A program made the translations under genes and the position numbers. This document shows, piece after piece, positions 1 through 10,355 of a DNA stretch of 64,000 bases. Positions within the stretch are counted from its first letter, which is position 1, and the number at the start of each line of letters is the position of its first letter. The notes beneath the pieces are model-generated. The model was not told the origin of the DNA. It ran no database searches and was given only the letters and a program-made list of their open reading frames with translations. This DNA is from Bedellia somnulentella (taxonomy: Eukaryota > Arthropoda > Insecta > Lepidoptera > Bedelliidae), in NCBI GenBank assembly GCA_963576735.1, contig OY755179.1, positions 3,906,001 through 3,970,000 on the forward strand, in the 5' to 3' direction.

Positions 1-334
1 GTAGTAAGATAAATGTTCTTTCCTAAACAATGAACCATGAAATAATATATTTCCCGTCATTCAATAAGAAAACATTTTAATACAAAACTCAGCTTCGGAA
101 ATCCGCAACATAAATTATTATACCATTATAATTCGTACAATGAGGATTACAAAATCCCTTTGCCGGACTTTTCCCTGAGGACGCCTTCAGACGTAACATT
201 ATTTCGGTGTGTGAATGTGTCATTTCTCTATATGAAGTCATTTATTTTATTTGTAACAAGCTATAGTATTATTTAAATCAAACCATTTTATGAACATCTA
301 AACATTACAGATTTCATTATTATATGTTCATCAA
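1..334. other. AT-rich sequence, nothing recognised
   Basis: No coding pattern, RNA gene or repeat family shared with the rest of the window was recognised here. Confidence 0.4.
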
Positions 335-562
335 CTGTGTAGTGTCTTAGAATAGCACTACCCCGTTACTGCCTGTGGGCTTTTTATGTTATTTGTGATG
401 ATTTTTGGGCGATGTGGTTGGAGACCCATCACCAAAAATCTTTATTTTACAATCTTTTCCCCACTTAAATTTCAAAAAAGGGTAAGGAATTTCATATTCC
501 ATAGCTCTGGCAACCCCTTTTAGGGATTTAAATCCCTGAGTATGTGTGTGTACGTATCGTTC
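335..562 (+). repeat. SINE-like family A copy
   Basis: It starts with the family head CTGTGTAGTGTC and ends in the family 3' module (CTCTGGCAACCCC, GGGATTTAAATCC, TGAGTATGTGTG). It is diverged and the middle of the head is shortened. No TSD was identified. Confidence 0.75.
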
Positions 563-1374
563 TACGTAACATGTAAAAATATAAAGTTTCATAATTCTAC
601 GTAGTGTGTTCTTTTCGTTCAAGCATTGACTGCTGTTTTTACTATCCTTTTTTTCTTAAGATATCGTGTATAGAGCTGTACAGCGCTAAATAGCGATATA
701 GAGGTAAGCAAAACAGATTAAGAAGGAACACGCTACAAAAAAAAATACATGAAATCTTATAGCTTCTCTTGGCGCTACTGAAGACACACCACATATTTAA
801 AACAACACCGAAAAACACATCTTTAATACACCTATTTTCATATAACTATAGTTAGATTATTTAGTTAGAAAAAGCATGCATATTTCCACTAAGACTTTAA
901 ACTTGGAATATTAAATTTACTAGATCCAAGTCACTCTGAAGTATTCTAGACACTACTCTATTATATTCCATCGGACATGACATAAAGTTTGATTGCAACT
1001 CGTGCACTATTCATGAAGATGGCGACAAAGGCTTCCTCCTTGTTTGATTTGCAAATTGAAATAGTTTTAATATCTCGCAGTGTTCTTATAATACACCCCG
1101 TATTCACCTTTATCTAAAATATTCAATAATAAAGTTTCTTCGAGTTGAAATGTTAATAACTTGGTATTAGTCACCGATATGTGGATTAGTTACTAAAGTT
1201 TGTAGGAATTTCAAAGAGTTGTTGGAGCAAAAGCATTCCATTTGCTCGTATCTGATTAAAATATTTTACTTCAATGAAAATCGGGTTTGAATGTTGAAAT
1301 TATTATAATATTATTGCAGAACTTATTAATTATATGAAATATTATTTTTTGTTTGGAATATTAAGTAAGAAGTT
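563..1374. other. AT-rich spacer, nothing recognised
   Basis: No long ORF and no similarity to the repeat families in the rest of the window was seen. Confidence 0.4.
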
Positions 1375-2250
1375 GCTGTGTAGTGTCAGCTTAGAATAGC
1401 ACTACCCCATTTCTTCCGGTGGGTGTACGTAAAAGGCGACTAACGGTATCGGGGCTTTTAAGGGATTTTTTGGCGATGCGGTTGGAGACCCATCACCAAC
1501 AACCTTTATCTCACCATCTTTTCCCCACTCAACTTTTCAAAAGTTGCTTAGGAATTTTTTATTCCTCAGCTCTGACTACCCCTTCTTGGGATTTCATTCA
1601 TTCATTCATTCATATTCTCACGCCGTTAGTTCCCATTGGGGTAGGCAGAGACTATCGATCGCCACTTTGTACGATCCTGGCAAACCTCTCTAGCTTCATT
1701 CACATCCATCAATCTTTTCATACATGCTCTTTTATTCTTCGTACTTCGGACACCTGCCTTTTTGAGCACATTTTCTATTTGATCTAAATGTGTCCTCCGA
1801 GGTCGTCCTCTACTAACATTACCTTCCACATTGGCTCTATAGATCTCTTTCACCACTTTACTGTCATCCATCCTCTCTATGTGCCCAAACCATCTCAACA
1901 TTCCTTTTTCTATCTTACTTACAATATCATCTTTTACACCACACCTTTCACGAATCACATCATTCCTCACACGATCACATAACCTTACATTACAAACTTT
2001 TCTGAGGGATCTCATTTCTACTGCATTCAATCTGCTTTCATGCTTCTTCTGCCACACCCAACATTCACTGCCATACATAAGCGTAGGAACAAGGACAGCA
2101 TCATGCACAGCCATTCGGGTCTTTTCGGACACCGATTGACTAGACATGAGACTATCCAGTGCTCCATTTACCGCATTACCCTTTTTTACTCTTCTTTCAA
2201 TGGATTTATCTTGGGATTTATAGTCGTGAGTATATGTATGTATGTATAAA
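1375..2250 (+). repeat. SINE-like family A copy, split by an RTE insertion
   Basis: The left part (1375-1594) runs from GCTGTGTAGTGTCAGC to the CTCTGACTACCCC box. The right part (2220-2250) is the ATAGTCGTGAGTATATG tail. Between them lies an RTE-type LINE fragment bounded by an 11 bp direct repeat, TCTTGGGATTT, at 1584-1594 and 2209-2219. Removing the insert and one repeat restores a normal family A 3' end. Confidence 0.85.
1595..2208 (-). pseudogene. RTE-type LINE, 5'-truncated 3' end with ORF2 C-terminus
   Basis: The minus-strand frame (ORF to 2147) encodes the C-terminal end of a non-LTR retrotransposon polyprotein. Visible features are TLMYGSECW at the end of the RT region, then an Arg/Lys-rich tail with LRWFGHIERM, SRGRPRRTH and DRTKWRSIVSAYPNGN before the stop. 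The 3' UTR is only about 30 bases and ends in TGAA repeats. The 5' part (endonuclease and most of RT) is missing, as expected when target-primed reverse transcription stops early. The insertion sits inside a family A SINE with an 11 bp TSD. The clade assignment (RTE/BovB-like) rests on this C-terminal pattern and the very short 3' UTR and is an inference. It is one of several 3' fragments of the same family (18958, 22314, 36131, 36655, 61868). Confidence 0.85.
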
Positions 2251-2429
2251 AGTTCCTTCGTTACAATTGTGTATGTTACTTATGTGTGATATTTTTTTAA
2301 AGGGCTTTAAATTATCGTGAAAAATCCCACATAGCTAATTTGTGCTCCAACTATGTGTGTGCTATAGTAGAAGTGCTCCATAACACGTGGCCACATTGAA
2401 CATTGCGTGGGACAAATCAACATGACATT

Positions 2430-2510
2430 AACGTTACGTGATGCTTAAAGTTTATTAGTAGCTCTGCCACCCCTTTGAGAATATACGGCGTCAATATCTG
2501 AGTTTTTAGA
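2430..2510 (+). repeat. SINE B 3' end, diverged
   Basis: It resembles the SINE B tail: GTTACGTGATG, then AGTAGCTCTGCCACCCC and ATATACGGCGTCAA. The upstream body is hardly recognisable. Confidence 0.45.
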
Positions 2511-2574
2511 GGTTGAAGTTTTTTTTCTAAGTTAATTCACATAGACTCTTACTTCACCTAAAGTCCTGAGCATT

Positions 2575-2808
2575 GTGAAACGCTTTATTAAGGCAAAGTC
2601 ATTGTTTACCTCGTTGGATAGTCGGTTACTGATGTCAAACAAAAAGACGTTTCATAAAATGAAAAATATGTGTCAATATTCAGTAGAGCTTTGTCTTTCC
2701 AATAACGATATTTCCTCATTTGGTAATTACTTTTCGGAATTCCAGAAACTGTTTTCATCAATGGAATTCTGTGGAGTAGATTTATGTAGACTTGCGATAA
2801 CTGAGTAA
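2575..2808 (+). CDS. unrecognised 77-codon ORF (doubtful)
   Basis: An open frame of 77 codons starts at GTG, not ATG, and reads KRFIKAKSLFTSLDS... and ...SSFGNYFSEFQKLFSS. I do not recognise the product. The mixed hydrophobic/charged composition looks more protein-like than its neighbours, so it could be a decayed exon, but no splice sites or paralogue support this. Chance in AT-rich DNA is the more likely explanation. Confidence 0.15.
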   Translation: MKRFIKAKSLFTSLDSRLLMSNKKTFHKMKNMCQYSVELCLSNNDISSFGNYFSEFQKLFSSMEFCGVDLCRLAITE

Positions 2809-3127
2809 TCCGTGCGGTGTTTTAAAATAATTGCATAAAAGAGAATGTACGAAATGAATGATTTTACAAAAATATGAGTAACCAGTTTCACGCCTCTTAA
2901 TATTATTCAGCAAAAAACCGAAAGTAATTACTTTGTTATTTCTTGTTGGTGCTGTTTTGGTAATGCCTGCACCACTAAAGCGATTGTTTTGTTGTTGAAT
3001 AACTTCTAAATCTTCACAATTATGTCTAACAAGATTTAAGAAAATATTAATCCACGACTGATATGAAATTTCAGTTATAATATCATTGACAAAATATCAT
3101 TTTCGGAGTTAGGATAAACAGCAATAA

Positions 3128-3327
3128 NNNNNNNNNNNNNNNNNNNNNNNNNNNNNNNNNNNNNNNNNNNNNNNNNNNNNNNNNNNNNNNNNNNNNNNNN
3201 NNNNNNNNNNNNNNNNNNNNNNNNNNNNNNNNNNNNNNNNNNNNNNNNNNNNNNNNNNNNNNNNNNNNNNNNNNNNNNNNNNNNNNNNNNNNNNNNNNNN
3301 NNNNNNNNNNNNNNNNNNNNNNNNNNN
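3128..3327. other. Assembly gap, exactly 200 N
   Basis: A run of 200 N inside D1. In paralogue D2 the corresponding stretch between AGCAATAA and ACACATTACAAC is 6829-6916, only 88 bases. The N length is therefore likely a fixed placeholder. Confidence 0.95.
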
Positions 3328-3576
3328 ACACATAACAACATAACATTATTATTAAATCACATGAGATCAATAGAGGTGAATACCCCTTTTATGAATATAT
3401 AAAAAAATGCGAGTAAAAATAGCTTAGTTTCAATAAAATTAGCTTAGACAAACAGATTTGGTAAAAAAACATTTGTATATGAGAAAACATTGCGAAACTT
3501 TGATAAGTACATGATTATTAATTTAGGAATACATCAAAACATACAAAACAATAAATTAAACACTGGAAAGCATAAA

Positions 3577-3822
3577 CATACATACATATACTCACGGCTA
3601 TAAATCCCAAAAAGGGGTAGCCAGAGCTAAGGAATTTGAAATTCCTCAGCCACTTTTGGAAATTTAAGTGGGGAAAAGATAGTAAAAATAAAGGTTGTTG
3701 GTGATGGGTCTCCAACCGCATCGCCCGAAAATCCCTTAAAAGCCTCAATACCGTTAGTCGCCTCTTACGTACACCCACCGGAAGAAATGGGGTAGTGCTA
3801 TTCTAAGCCGACACTACACAGC
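3577..3822 (-). repeat. SINE-like family A copy
   Basis: A near full-length minus-strand copy, from CATACATACATATACTCACGG (tail) to GCCGACACTACACAGC (head). The same insertion is in D2 (7166-7411). D3 at about 56211-56225 has an empty site (GCATAAAATAAG), which implies a short ATAAA target duplication. Confidence 0.9.
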
Positions 3823-4539
3823 AATAAAATAAGTATCAAATTAAATTGAGTTTACATTGCCAACAAATCTGCGCTACAAATATTGGTCATCAAATTAAGT
3901 TTCAAAATAAAGTCCCTAATATTATAAATGTAACAATAAATCAATCACATAGTCATTATTATGACGAGTACTTTATCCATGTTAAGGCTCCTGCTATGTA
4001 ATTGGGAATCATTCGTCGGAATGATGTTCGTTAGTGCACCTGTAATTACTGGTGAGGTTCGATTCATATCCGATTCATCCGGATTTGTCTGGTTCCGACT
4101 GAATAGCGATTCCATATTTGAATCGCAATTATTCGGTAGCAAAGCTAAAGCTGATACGATCATTAAATGAACTTTATTATTAATAATTGTGGTTTGAATC
4201 ACAATAGAACACTAATTATGTCTTACTCTGAGAACCTGAAACGCCGCACATGCTAAAATACCGGAAATGGCCTCCATTTCTTGCGCTTTTCAACTCCTGG
4301 AAAAGTCCAAAAGATACATTTCTAGGATTTCTAAATCCTCGTTTCGACTACGGTAGGTAAAGTTTATTAATAATTAATAGATGTTGCTAAAATACCGCAA
4401 GCATCCCAAACGCTAGCTCTGAAGTTACTTACTAGTAAACTTATCATTCACTTACTTAAAACTTATGACAATAAAGTAAATATGGTAATAAGTGAACTGC
4501 TGTTTTGAATACAAAATGTTATTTTTTTATTTAAAGAGC

Positions 4540-4656
4540 CTACTGACACGTGGCTCTTAGTCATGTGACAGTTAATTCGTACAATAACGGCGATGGGCCT
4601 GCTCGCTATCACGTAAGTACACTTTCCGAAAAAACGCAGGTTCTCTGAACGCCAGG
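4540..4656 (+). repeat. SINE B body fragment
   Basis: It matches the SINE B body (GTCATGTGACAG, ACGGCGATGGGCCTGC, TATCACGTAAGTACAC, CCAGGTGACAAT). The 3' end is missing relative to D2 and D3. Confidence 0.7.
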
Positions 4657-5464
4657 TGACAATTAAATTAAATAATTAAGTCAATGTCCTCAATAGTTGG
4701 ATCATGGTTAAAACCTATTAATTCTGATTCAGTTATTACCATTTTGGCACGCAGGATGATGGTCTCGATGTAATACATTTGAATCAGCTTCCAAATTGTG
4801 ATTGGTGGCTGTATTTTAATTGGGATATCGCAGCACAAATCTATATCTCGATCGTGCGTTATAATGCTTCAATGTTCAGTAAATTTTACTGCTTTACTAT
4901 GTTGCGGTAATCATATGTTTGAAATAATAAAATTTTGGTTGATTTCACATGAATTATGCTTAAATTATTCATATATCTAGTATAGCATTCATTTACGATT
5001 TGGTCGGCATTTATCATTTATGGCTATTTGTTAGCAAATACCTGGTTAAGTTGAATTTGAAAATCCAGTTTGCTTTAAGTAAATATATTTAATTAACATT
5101 CTGAACTAATGTTTTTTATTTTACAATAATGCGTGTTTTTTTGTAAATTTTATATTTTGACAGTTATTTTAGGTCTACCTATTTGCAAACGTGTATTACC
5201 TGTTCGATTTAATTTTATTATTTGAAATGGTGTAATTTAATGCTTCAAGTCACTGTTATCTCGCTAAAATTTTCATAGAAATATTTGACAAAAACCAATT
5301 CTCGTAATGCCTGCAACTTATTGTTTCGTGATAACACTGAGCTATGACACCAGGCTTGATGGGCGCCATTACAATTAGTGACGTCACGATTTCCGTATAC
5401 CCTGATAATGATATATGGTCGTGTCGGGGCGTTTTAAACCCATTATTTACATTAAATAATTACA

Positions 5465-5550
5465 ATATACAATCACAATATTCGTAAATTGGTCGAGGGT
5501 AATATTAGAAATTTATTTTGTGCGCCCAATTTACGAATGTTTTATGTGAT
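5465..5550. repeat. Imperfect inverted repeat (hairpin)
   Basis: ACAATATTCGTAAATTGG-type sequence is followed about 45 bases later by its inverse, CCAATTTACGAATG. It is present in D1, D2 (about 9795-9885) and D3 (about 58515-58605), so it predates the duplications. No function is evident. Confidence 0.5.
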
Positions 5551-5866
5551 TGTGTTTTTGGGTCATTTTATTGATTTTATATTCATCCCTTCTATTCAAC
5601 ACCCCAATGAGTGATTGTAGTTTGGTTAAAGAAATTTTTACCACTTACACATGCCTTATTATGTGTATTTGCCAACAATACTCCAAAAGGTTCAAAATAG
5701 ATAGATAGAGAAGATAAAGCCGTTTTTATTTAAATACGATTTTATAAAAAATTAACTTTGTGGAGTTGTCTTAAAATATCAGTAACTAATTTCTAGCAGC
5801 GGATATCGTTAAAGATGTCATAGTGTCTTGTTAGTGTAGTCATCACGAAACTTGCATTTCATAACA

Positions 5867-6231
5867 TAACATAACATAAACGTTCACGCCGAATATCCCC
5901 GAAGGGGTTGGCAGAGGTACTAATACTTCTGAACATCTCGTGACTTTTGTCACCTGGTGTTCAGAGTACCCACGTTTTGCATGGACAGTGTACTCACGTG
6001 ATAGGGGGCAGGCCTATCGCCGTTTTGTACGAATACACTGTCACATGACTAAGTACAACTCAGCCATGTGGGTCTCCTCACGATTTTTTCCCTCACCGTT
6101 AACAACTATGATAAATTAACCACACATATGTCTTTAGAAAAGACAAATTGGTGTAGGCCCGACCCAGGATTTGAACACTAGTCGTTTGCACAAAAACCGA
6201 GTGTTCTACCCACTAGGCTATCACGGTTGCA
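5867..6231 (-). repeat. SINE B, near full length with tRNA-like head
   Basis: Read on the minus strand, the head CCGTGATAGCCTAGTGGGTAG contains a Pol III A-box-like sequence, and GTTCAAATCCTGGG is B-box-like. The body follows (CATCGTGAGGAAACCCACATG type, then ACTGTCACATGACT and TCACGTGA). The 3' module is CCTCTGCCAACCCCTTCGGGG, ATATTCGGCGTGAACG and a (TTATG)n tail at about 5862-5880. This is the most complete SINE B copy in the window and the best evidence for its tRNA origin. Confidence 0.85.
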
Positions 6232-6593
6232 TTTCATATACAATATTTTCCCCACTTAACTTGTAGAAGTGGCTGGCATAAACAGCGTTGCAAACTATAA
6301 AGTTCATCAGAATTACAGTTTAATAAGAAAGCACCGTTGTTCATTGTTTCAACGGCCATAATTTGAGCAACTTGCTTAATGTGACTCTAAGACGATATAC
6401 ACACCACTTTTAGTTGTTCGAAGACTGTGCGCAATACTGACAAATGTCAGGGCTACTTCCGATTTGTAAATTGCGTCTGTTGCGACGTCATTGGCAAAAA
6501 AAAGTCGCGATATGCAAAGTCCGACCGACATTACCGACTATCCTTTTTTTTACTCCAGTGAACTTGCTGAACATAACGATTTAGGAAATATTA

Positions 6594-6705
6594 TAAATAA
6601 ATAAATAATAAATAAAATATCTTTATTAACATAATTATTTTAACAATGTACATGAACAATGGTTCCCGCACTAGGTTAAATCCTGTATTGCGGGTAACAA
6701 TAATT
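6594..6705 (-). repeat. 3' end of a LINE with ATAAATAA tail
   Basis: A minus-strand 3' UTR remnant: an (ATAA)n-type tail at 6594-6620 is followed by ATCTTTATTAACATAATT and a GC-poor UTR ending near GTATTGCGGG. It lies at the D1/D2 junction. There is no coding sequence. Confidence 0.5.
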
Positions 6706-7165
6706 TCTAAATATTCACAATTATGTCTAACAAGATTTAAGAAAATAAAAATCCACGACAGATATGAAATTGCAGTTATAATACCGTTGATAAAATATCA
6801 TTTTCGGAGTTAAGATAAGCAGCAATAAGTTTAAACTTTTTATTTGCTGACGATAAATAATGTAAAAAAAACTGTTTACTTTATTTTATATGCATATACT
6901 TATTTACGTTTATTATACACATTACAACATAACATTATTATTAAATCACATGAGATCAATAGAGGTGAATACCCCTTTTATGAATATATAAAAAAATGCG
7001 AGTAAAAATAGCTTAGTTTCAATAAAATTAGCTTAGACAAACAGATTTGGTAAAAAAACATTTGTATATGAGAAAACATTGCGAAACTTTGATAAGTACA
7101 TGATTATTAATTTAGGAATACATCAAAACATACAAAACAATAAATTAAACACTGGAAAGCATAAA

Positions 7166-7411
7166 CATACATACATATACTCACGGCTATAAATCCCAAA
7201 AAGGGGTAGCCAGAGCTAAGGAATTTGAAATTCCTCAGCCACTTTTGGAAATTTAAGCGGGGAAAAGATAGTAAAAATAAAGGTTGTTGGTGATGGGTCT
7301 CCAACCGCATCGCCCGAAAATCCCTTAAAAGCCTCAATACCGTTAGTCGCCTCTTACGTACACCCACCGGAAGAAATGGGGTAGTGCTATTCTAAGCCGA
7401 CGATACACAGC
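7166..7411 (-). repeat. SINE-like family A copy
   Basis: The same insertion as 3577-3822 in D1. It is absent from D3. Confidence 0.9.
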
Positions 7412-8298
7412 AATAAAATAAGTATCAAATTAAATTGAGTTTACATTGCCAACAAATCTGCGCTACAAATATTTGTCATCAAATTAAGTTTCAAAATAAA
7501 GTCCCTATTATTATAAATGTAACAATATATCAATCACATAGTCATTATTATGACGAGTACTTTATCCATGTTAAGGCTCCTGCTATGTAATTGGGAATCA
7601 TTCGTCGGAATGATGTTCGTTAGTGCACCTGTAATTACTGGTGAGGTTCGATTCATATCCGATTCATCCGGATTTGTCTGGTTCCGACTGAATAGCGATT
7701 CGATATTTGAATCGCAATTATTCGATAGCAAAGCTAAAGCTGATACTATCATTAAATGAACTTTATTATTATTAATTGTGGTCTGTATCACAATAGAACA
7801 CTAATTATGTCTTACTCTGAGAACCTGAAACGCCACACATGCTAAAATACTGGAAATGGCCTCCATTTCTTGTGCTTTTCAACTCCTGGAAAAGTCCAAA
7901 GGAAACATTTCTAGGATTTCTAAATCCTTATTTCGACTACGGCAGGTGAAGTTTATTAATAATTAATAGATATTGCTAAAATATCGCAAGCCTCCCGAAC
8001 GCTAGCTCTAAAATTACTTAGTAGTAAACTTATCAATTACTTACTTAAAACTTACGACAATAAAGTAAATATGGTAATAAGTGTACTACTCACAGCATCA
8101 AGTAAATCTTAAAAAAATAATTTTGAATAGAAATGTTATTTTTTATTTAAAGAGCTTATTGTCACGTGTCTCTTAGTCATGTGACAGTTTCATCGTACAT
8201 TAACGGCGATAGGCCCGCTCCCTATCACGTAAGTACACTTTCCAAAAAAACGTTTCTGTACACCAGGTGACAATAATTAAAGGAAAGAAAAATTTCGA

Positions 8299-8369
8299 CA
8301 CAGGCGGGAATCGAACCCACGACCTCGGGTTTACGCCCTGACGCTCTGCCAATTGAGCTACCGTGTCAA
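8299..8369 (-). repeat. tRNA-like cloverleaf (SINE C head)
   Basis: Minus strand: GACACGG acceptor arm pairing with CTGTGTC, D arm GCTC/GAGC, anticodon-arm-like stem round loop GCGTAAA with one mismatch, T arm GTGGG TTCGATT CCCGC. The loop lacks the usual T33, so this is a pseudo-tRNA and not a decoding gene. AAATTTTTC follows directly, a Pol III-type terminator. Confidence 0.6.
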
Positions 8370-8647
8370 TGGCTGCCAGCGCGAAATTCTTCTATCCTTT
8401 ATTTCTTTTACACGTTTAAGTAGTGTTTGCGTTTCCTACCTCCGAATTTTTACTATTTCGGAAGGCCACTTGTCTACCTTTTCAGATAGAATGCAAATGT
8501 TGAAAACGCCTAACTATCACATAATTTAAATCTTTTTGCTCATGAAAACCTCATGTGGGGATTATTACTAATAAATAAAGAATAAATAAAGGAAAGATTT
8601 TTTTTTTGAAAAATTTATTTTCCTTATTATTTATTTTCCAAAGCCAT

Positions 8648-8719
8648 TGACACGGTAGCTCAATTAGCAGAGCGTCGGGGCGTATACCCGAGGTCACGGG
8701 TTCGATTCCCGCCTGTGTC
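8648..8719 (+). repeat. tRNA-like cloverleaf (SINE C head)
   Basis: It has a GACACGG/CTGTGTC acceptor stem with one G-U pair, GCTC/GAGC D stem, TCGGG/CCCGA anticodon stem with loop GCGTATA (C at position 33), and a TTCGATT T loop. It is followed by GAAATTTTTC. Box A (TAGCTCAATTAGCAGAG) and box B (GGTTCGATTCC) are close to consensus. The best overall match I can see is a tRNA-Lys-type ancestor, but this is only a resemblance. Confidence 0.6.
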
Positions 8720-9139
8720 GAAATTTTTCTTTCCTTTATTTATTCTTTATTTATTAGTAATAATCCCCACATGAGGTTTTCATTAACAAAAAGCTTTAAA
8801 TTACCAGGTGACAATGTTACGTGATGTTAAGAATTATTAATACCTTTGCCAGGCCCTTCGGATATATACGGCGTGAACGTTTGTCTTTTAGAGCGACTTG
8901 TTCTTGAACGTAACATGCTAAATTAAATAATTGAGTCATTGTCCTCAATAGTTGGATCATGGTTAAAACCTATTAATTCTGATTCAGTTATTACCATTTT
9001 GGCACGCAGGGTGATGGTCTCGATGTAATACATTTGAATCAGCTTCCAAATTGTGATTGGTGGCTGTATTTTAATTGGGATATCGCAGCACAAATCTATA
9101 TCTCGATCGTGCGTTATAATGCTACAATGTTCAATCAAT

Positions 9140-9960
9140 TTTACTGCTATACTATGTTGCGGTTATTATATGTTTGAAATAATAAAATTATGGTCACATA
9201 TATCACATGAATAATGCTTTAATTTTTCATATACTTATCTAGTATCATATTCATTTGCAATTTGGTCGGCATTTATCATATTTTTATATCTATTCCCTAA
9301 GGCTATTCGTTAGCAAATACCTGGTTAAATTTGAATTTGAAAATAAAGTTTGCTTGAAATAAACATATCAAATTAACATTCTAAATTAATCATGTTTATT
9401 TTACAATATAATGCGTAATTTTTTGATATTAAATATTTATACAGTCGTTTTAGGCTAACCTCTTTGCTAACGTGTATTACCTTTCCATTTTAATTTTATC
9501 ATTTAAAATGAGGTAATTTAATGCCTCAAGTCTATGTATCAGTATATAACCTAAAAAAATCGCCTAATAATAAGTAAAGACAAAAAAAACTCACTAAAAT
9601 TATTCTAGATATATTTGACAAAAACCGAATCTCGGAATGCCTGCAACTGGTTGTTTCGTGATAACACTGAGCTATGACACCAGACTTGATGGGCGCTATT
9701 ACAATTAGTGACGTCACGATTTCCGTATACCCTGATAATGATATATGGTCGGGTCGGGGCGTTTTAAACCCATTATTTACATTAAATAATTACAATATAC
9801 AATCACAATATTCGTAAATTGGTCGAGGGTAATATTAGAAATTTATTTTGAGCGCCCAATTTACGAATGTTTTATGAGATTGTGTTTTTGGGTCATTTTA
9901 TTGATTATATATTCATGTCTATTTTAACAAAGATTCCTGGAATTTTGTTCATCAATACAA
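9140..9960. other. D-segment sequence without genes
   Basis: AT-rich DNA common to D1, D2 and D3, including the hairpin near 9795-9885. Nothing coding was recognised. Confidence 0.4.
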
Positions 9961-9969
9961 TGAATGGGA

Positions 9970-10127
9970 CAAGACGGTAGAAATAAATTATTTTTGGTTA
10001 TAGGTCTCCATGGTTGGAGAACCGCATCGGACAAAAACCACTTAAAAAGCCATATACCCTTAGTCACCTCTTACGACACCCGTGGGTAGAAAGGGGTAGT
10101 GACACTCTAAGCTGGCACTACACGGCA
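9970..10127 (-). repeat. SINE-like family A, 3'-truncated and diverged
   Basis: The head half is recognisable on the minus strand (GCCGTGTAGTGCCAGC, CTACCCACGGGTGTCG, AAGAGGTGACTAAGGG). The tail half is gone. The same copy is in D3 at 58692-58849. Confidence 0.75.
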
Positions 10128-10206
10128 AACACCGTCTTGTATTCGCAATGTATTTTATTGTAGTATGAAGCAGTATTTTTTTAAATAAGATATTTGTTAT
10201 AATGTA

Positions 10207-10355
10207 GCTGTGTAGAGTTGGCTTAAAATAGGTGCCTAAGAGTCTTGGGTTTTTATGGGATTTTGGGGAGATGCGGCCAGAGAATCATCACTCCTCACTA
10301 ACATGCATTTTTATTCAACGTTTTCCGAACTAAACTTTCAAAAACGGTGTTACTT
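10207..10355 (+). repeat. SINE-like family A, degraded
   Basis: GCTGTGTAGAGTTGGCTTA, TTTTGGGGAGATGCGGCC and TTTCAAAAACGGTG follow the family order. It is strongly diverged and ends early. The D3 counterpart is 58929-59078. Confidence 0.6.

Larger units (their letters stand above)
2996..6560. repeat. Duplicated segment, copy D1
   Basis: It aligns with D2 from about 3002 (matching 6706) to 5585 (matching 9916), and more weakly to about 6560 (matching 10378-10437 and 15344-15490). D1 carries the family A SINE at 3577-3822, shared with D2. It lacks the SINE C insertion and the end of SINE B, which D2 and D3 both have; at about 4656 the sequence jumps straight to the TTAAATTAAATAATT segment, so D1 has probably suffered a deletion. 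D1 has its own SINE B insertion (5867-6231). The segment also contains a hairpin at about 5465-5550 present in all three copies. Confidence 0.85.
8275..8802. repeat. SINE C composite: two tRNA-like units in opposite orientation
   Basis: An insertion of 528 bp with a 13 bp TSD. It holds a minus-strand tRNA-like cloverleaf (about 8299-8369) and a plus-strand one (about 8648-8719), with 3' body sequence (CTTTCCTTTATTTATTC, AATCCCCACATGAGG) at both ends. The insert therefore looks like a large inverted repeat. The TSD length argues for retrotransposition and not a DNA transposon. The same insertion is in D3 (57072-57600). Confidence 0.8.
8145..8885 (+). repeat. SINE B copy split by SINE C
   Basis: The left part is 8145-8274 (body) and the right part 8803-8885 (TGTTACGTGATG, CCTTTGCCAGGCCCTTCGG, TATACGGCGTGAACG). 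The 13 bp sequence ACCAGGTGACAAT occurs on both sides of the insert (8262-8274 and 8803-8815), a clear TSD. Confidence 0.85.

Noticed and set aside
1419..1787. 122-codon plus-strand ORF
   Set aside because: It spans a family A SINE and the opposite strand of an RTE fragment, so it is a frame shadow.
2575..2808. Proteasome-subunit-like exon
   Set aside because: A vague resemblance of a few residues only, with no start codon, no splice signals and no other exon.
3518..3778. 86-codon ORF repeated at 7107-7367
   Set aside because: It is simply the minus-strand family A SINE read through into flanking DNA.
7534..7791. 85-codon minus-strand ORF conserved in D1 (3945-4202), D2 and D3 (56334-56591), with a signal-peptide-like stretch
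   Set aside because: Several of the few differences between copies change amino acids, as expected for neutral DNA. Another frame on the opposite strand is equally 'conserved'. Conservation reflects recent segmental duplication.
8648..8719. Functional tRNA gene
   Set aside because: The fold is good, but the anticodon loop lacks T33 and varies between copies, and each copy is embedded in SINE sequence with TSDs.
8923..9138. 71-codon ORF conserved in D2 and D3 (57721-57936)
   Set aside because: D1 contains the same sequence with a changed frame start. There is no domain, no splice context, and the copies are too similar to show selection.
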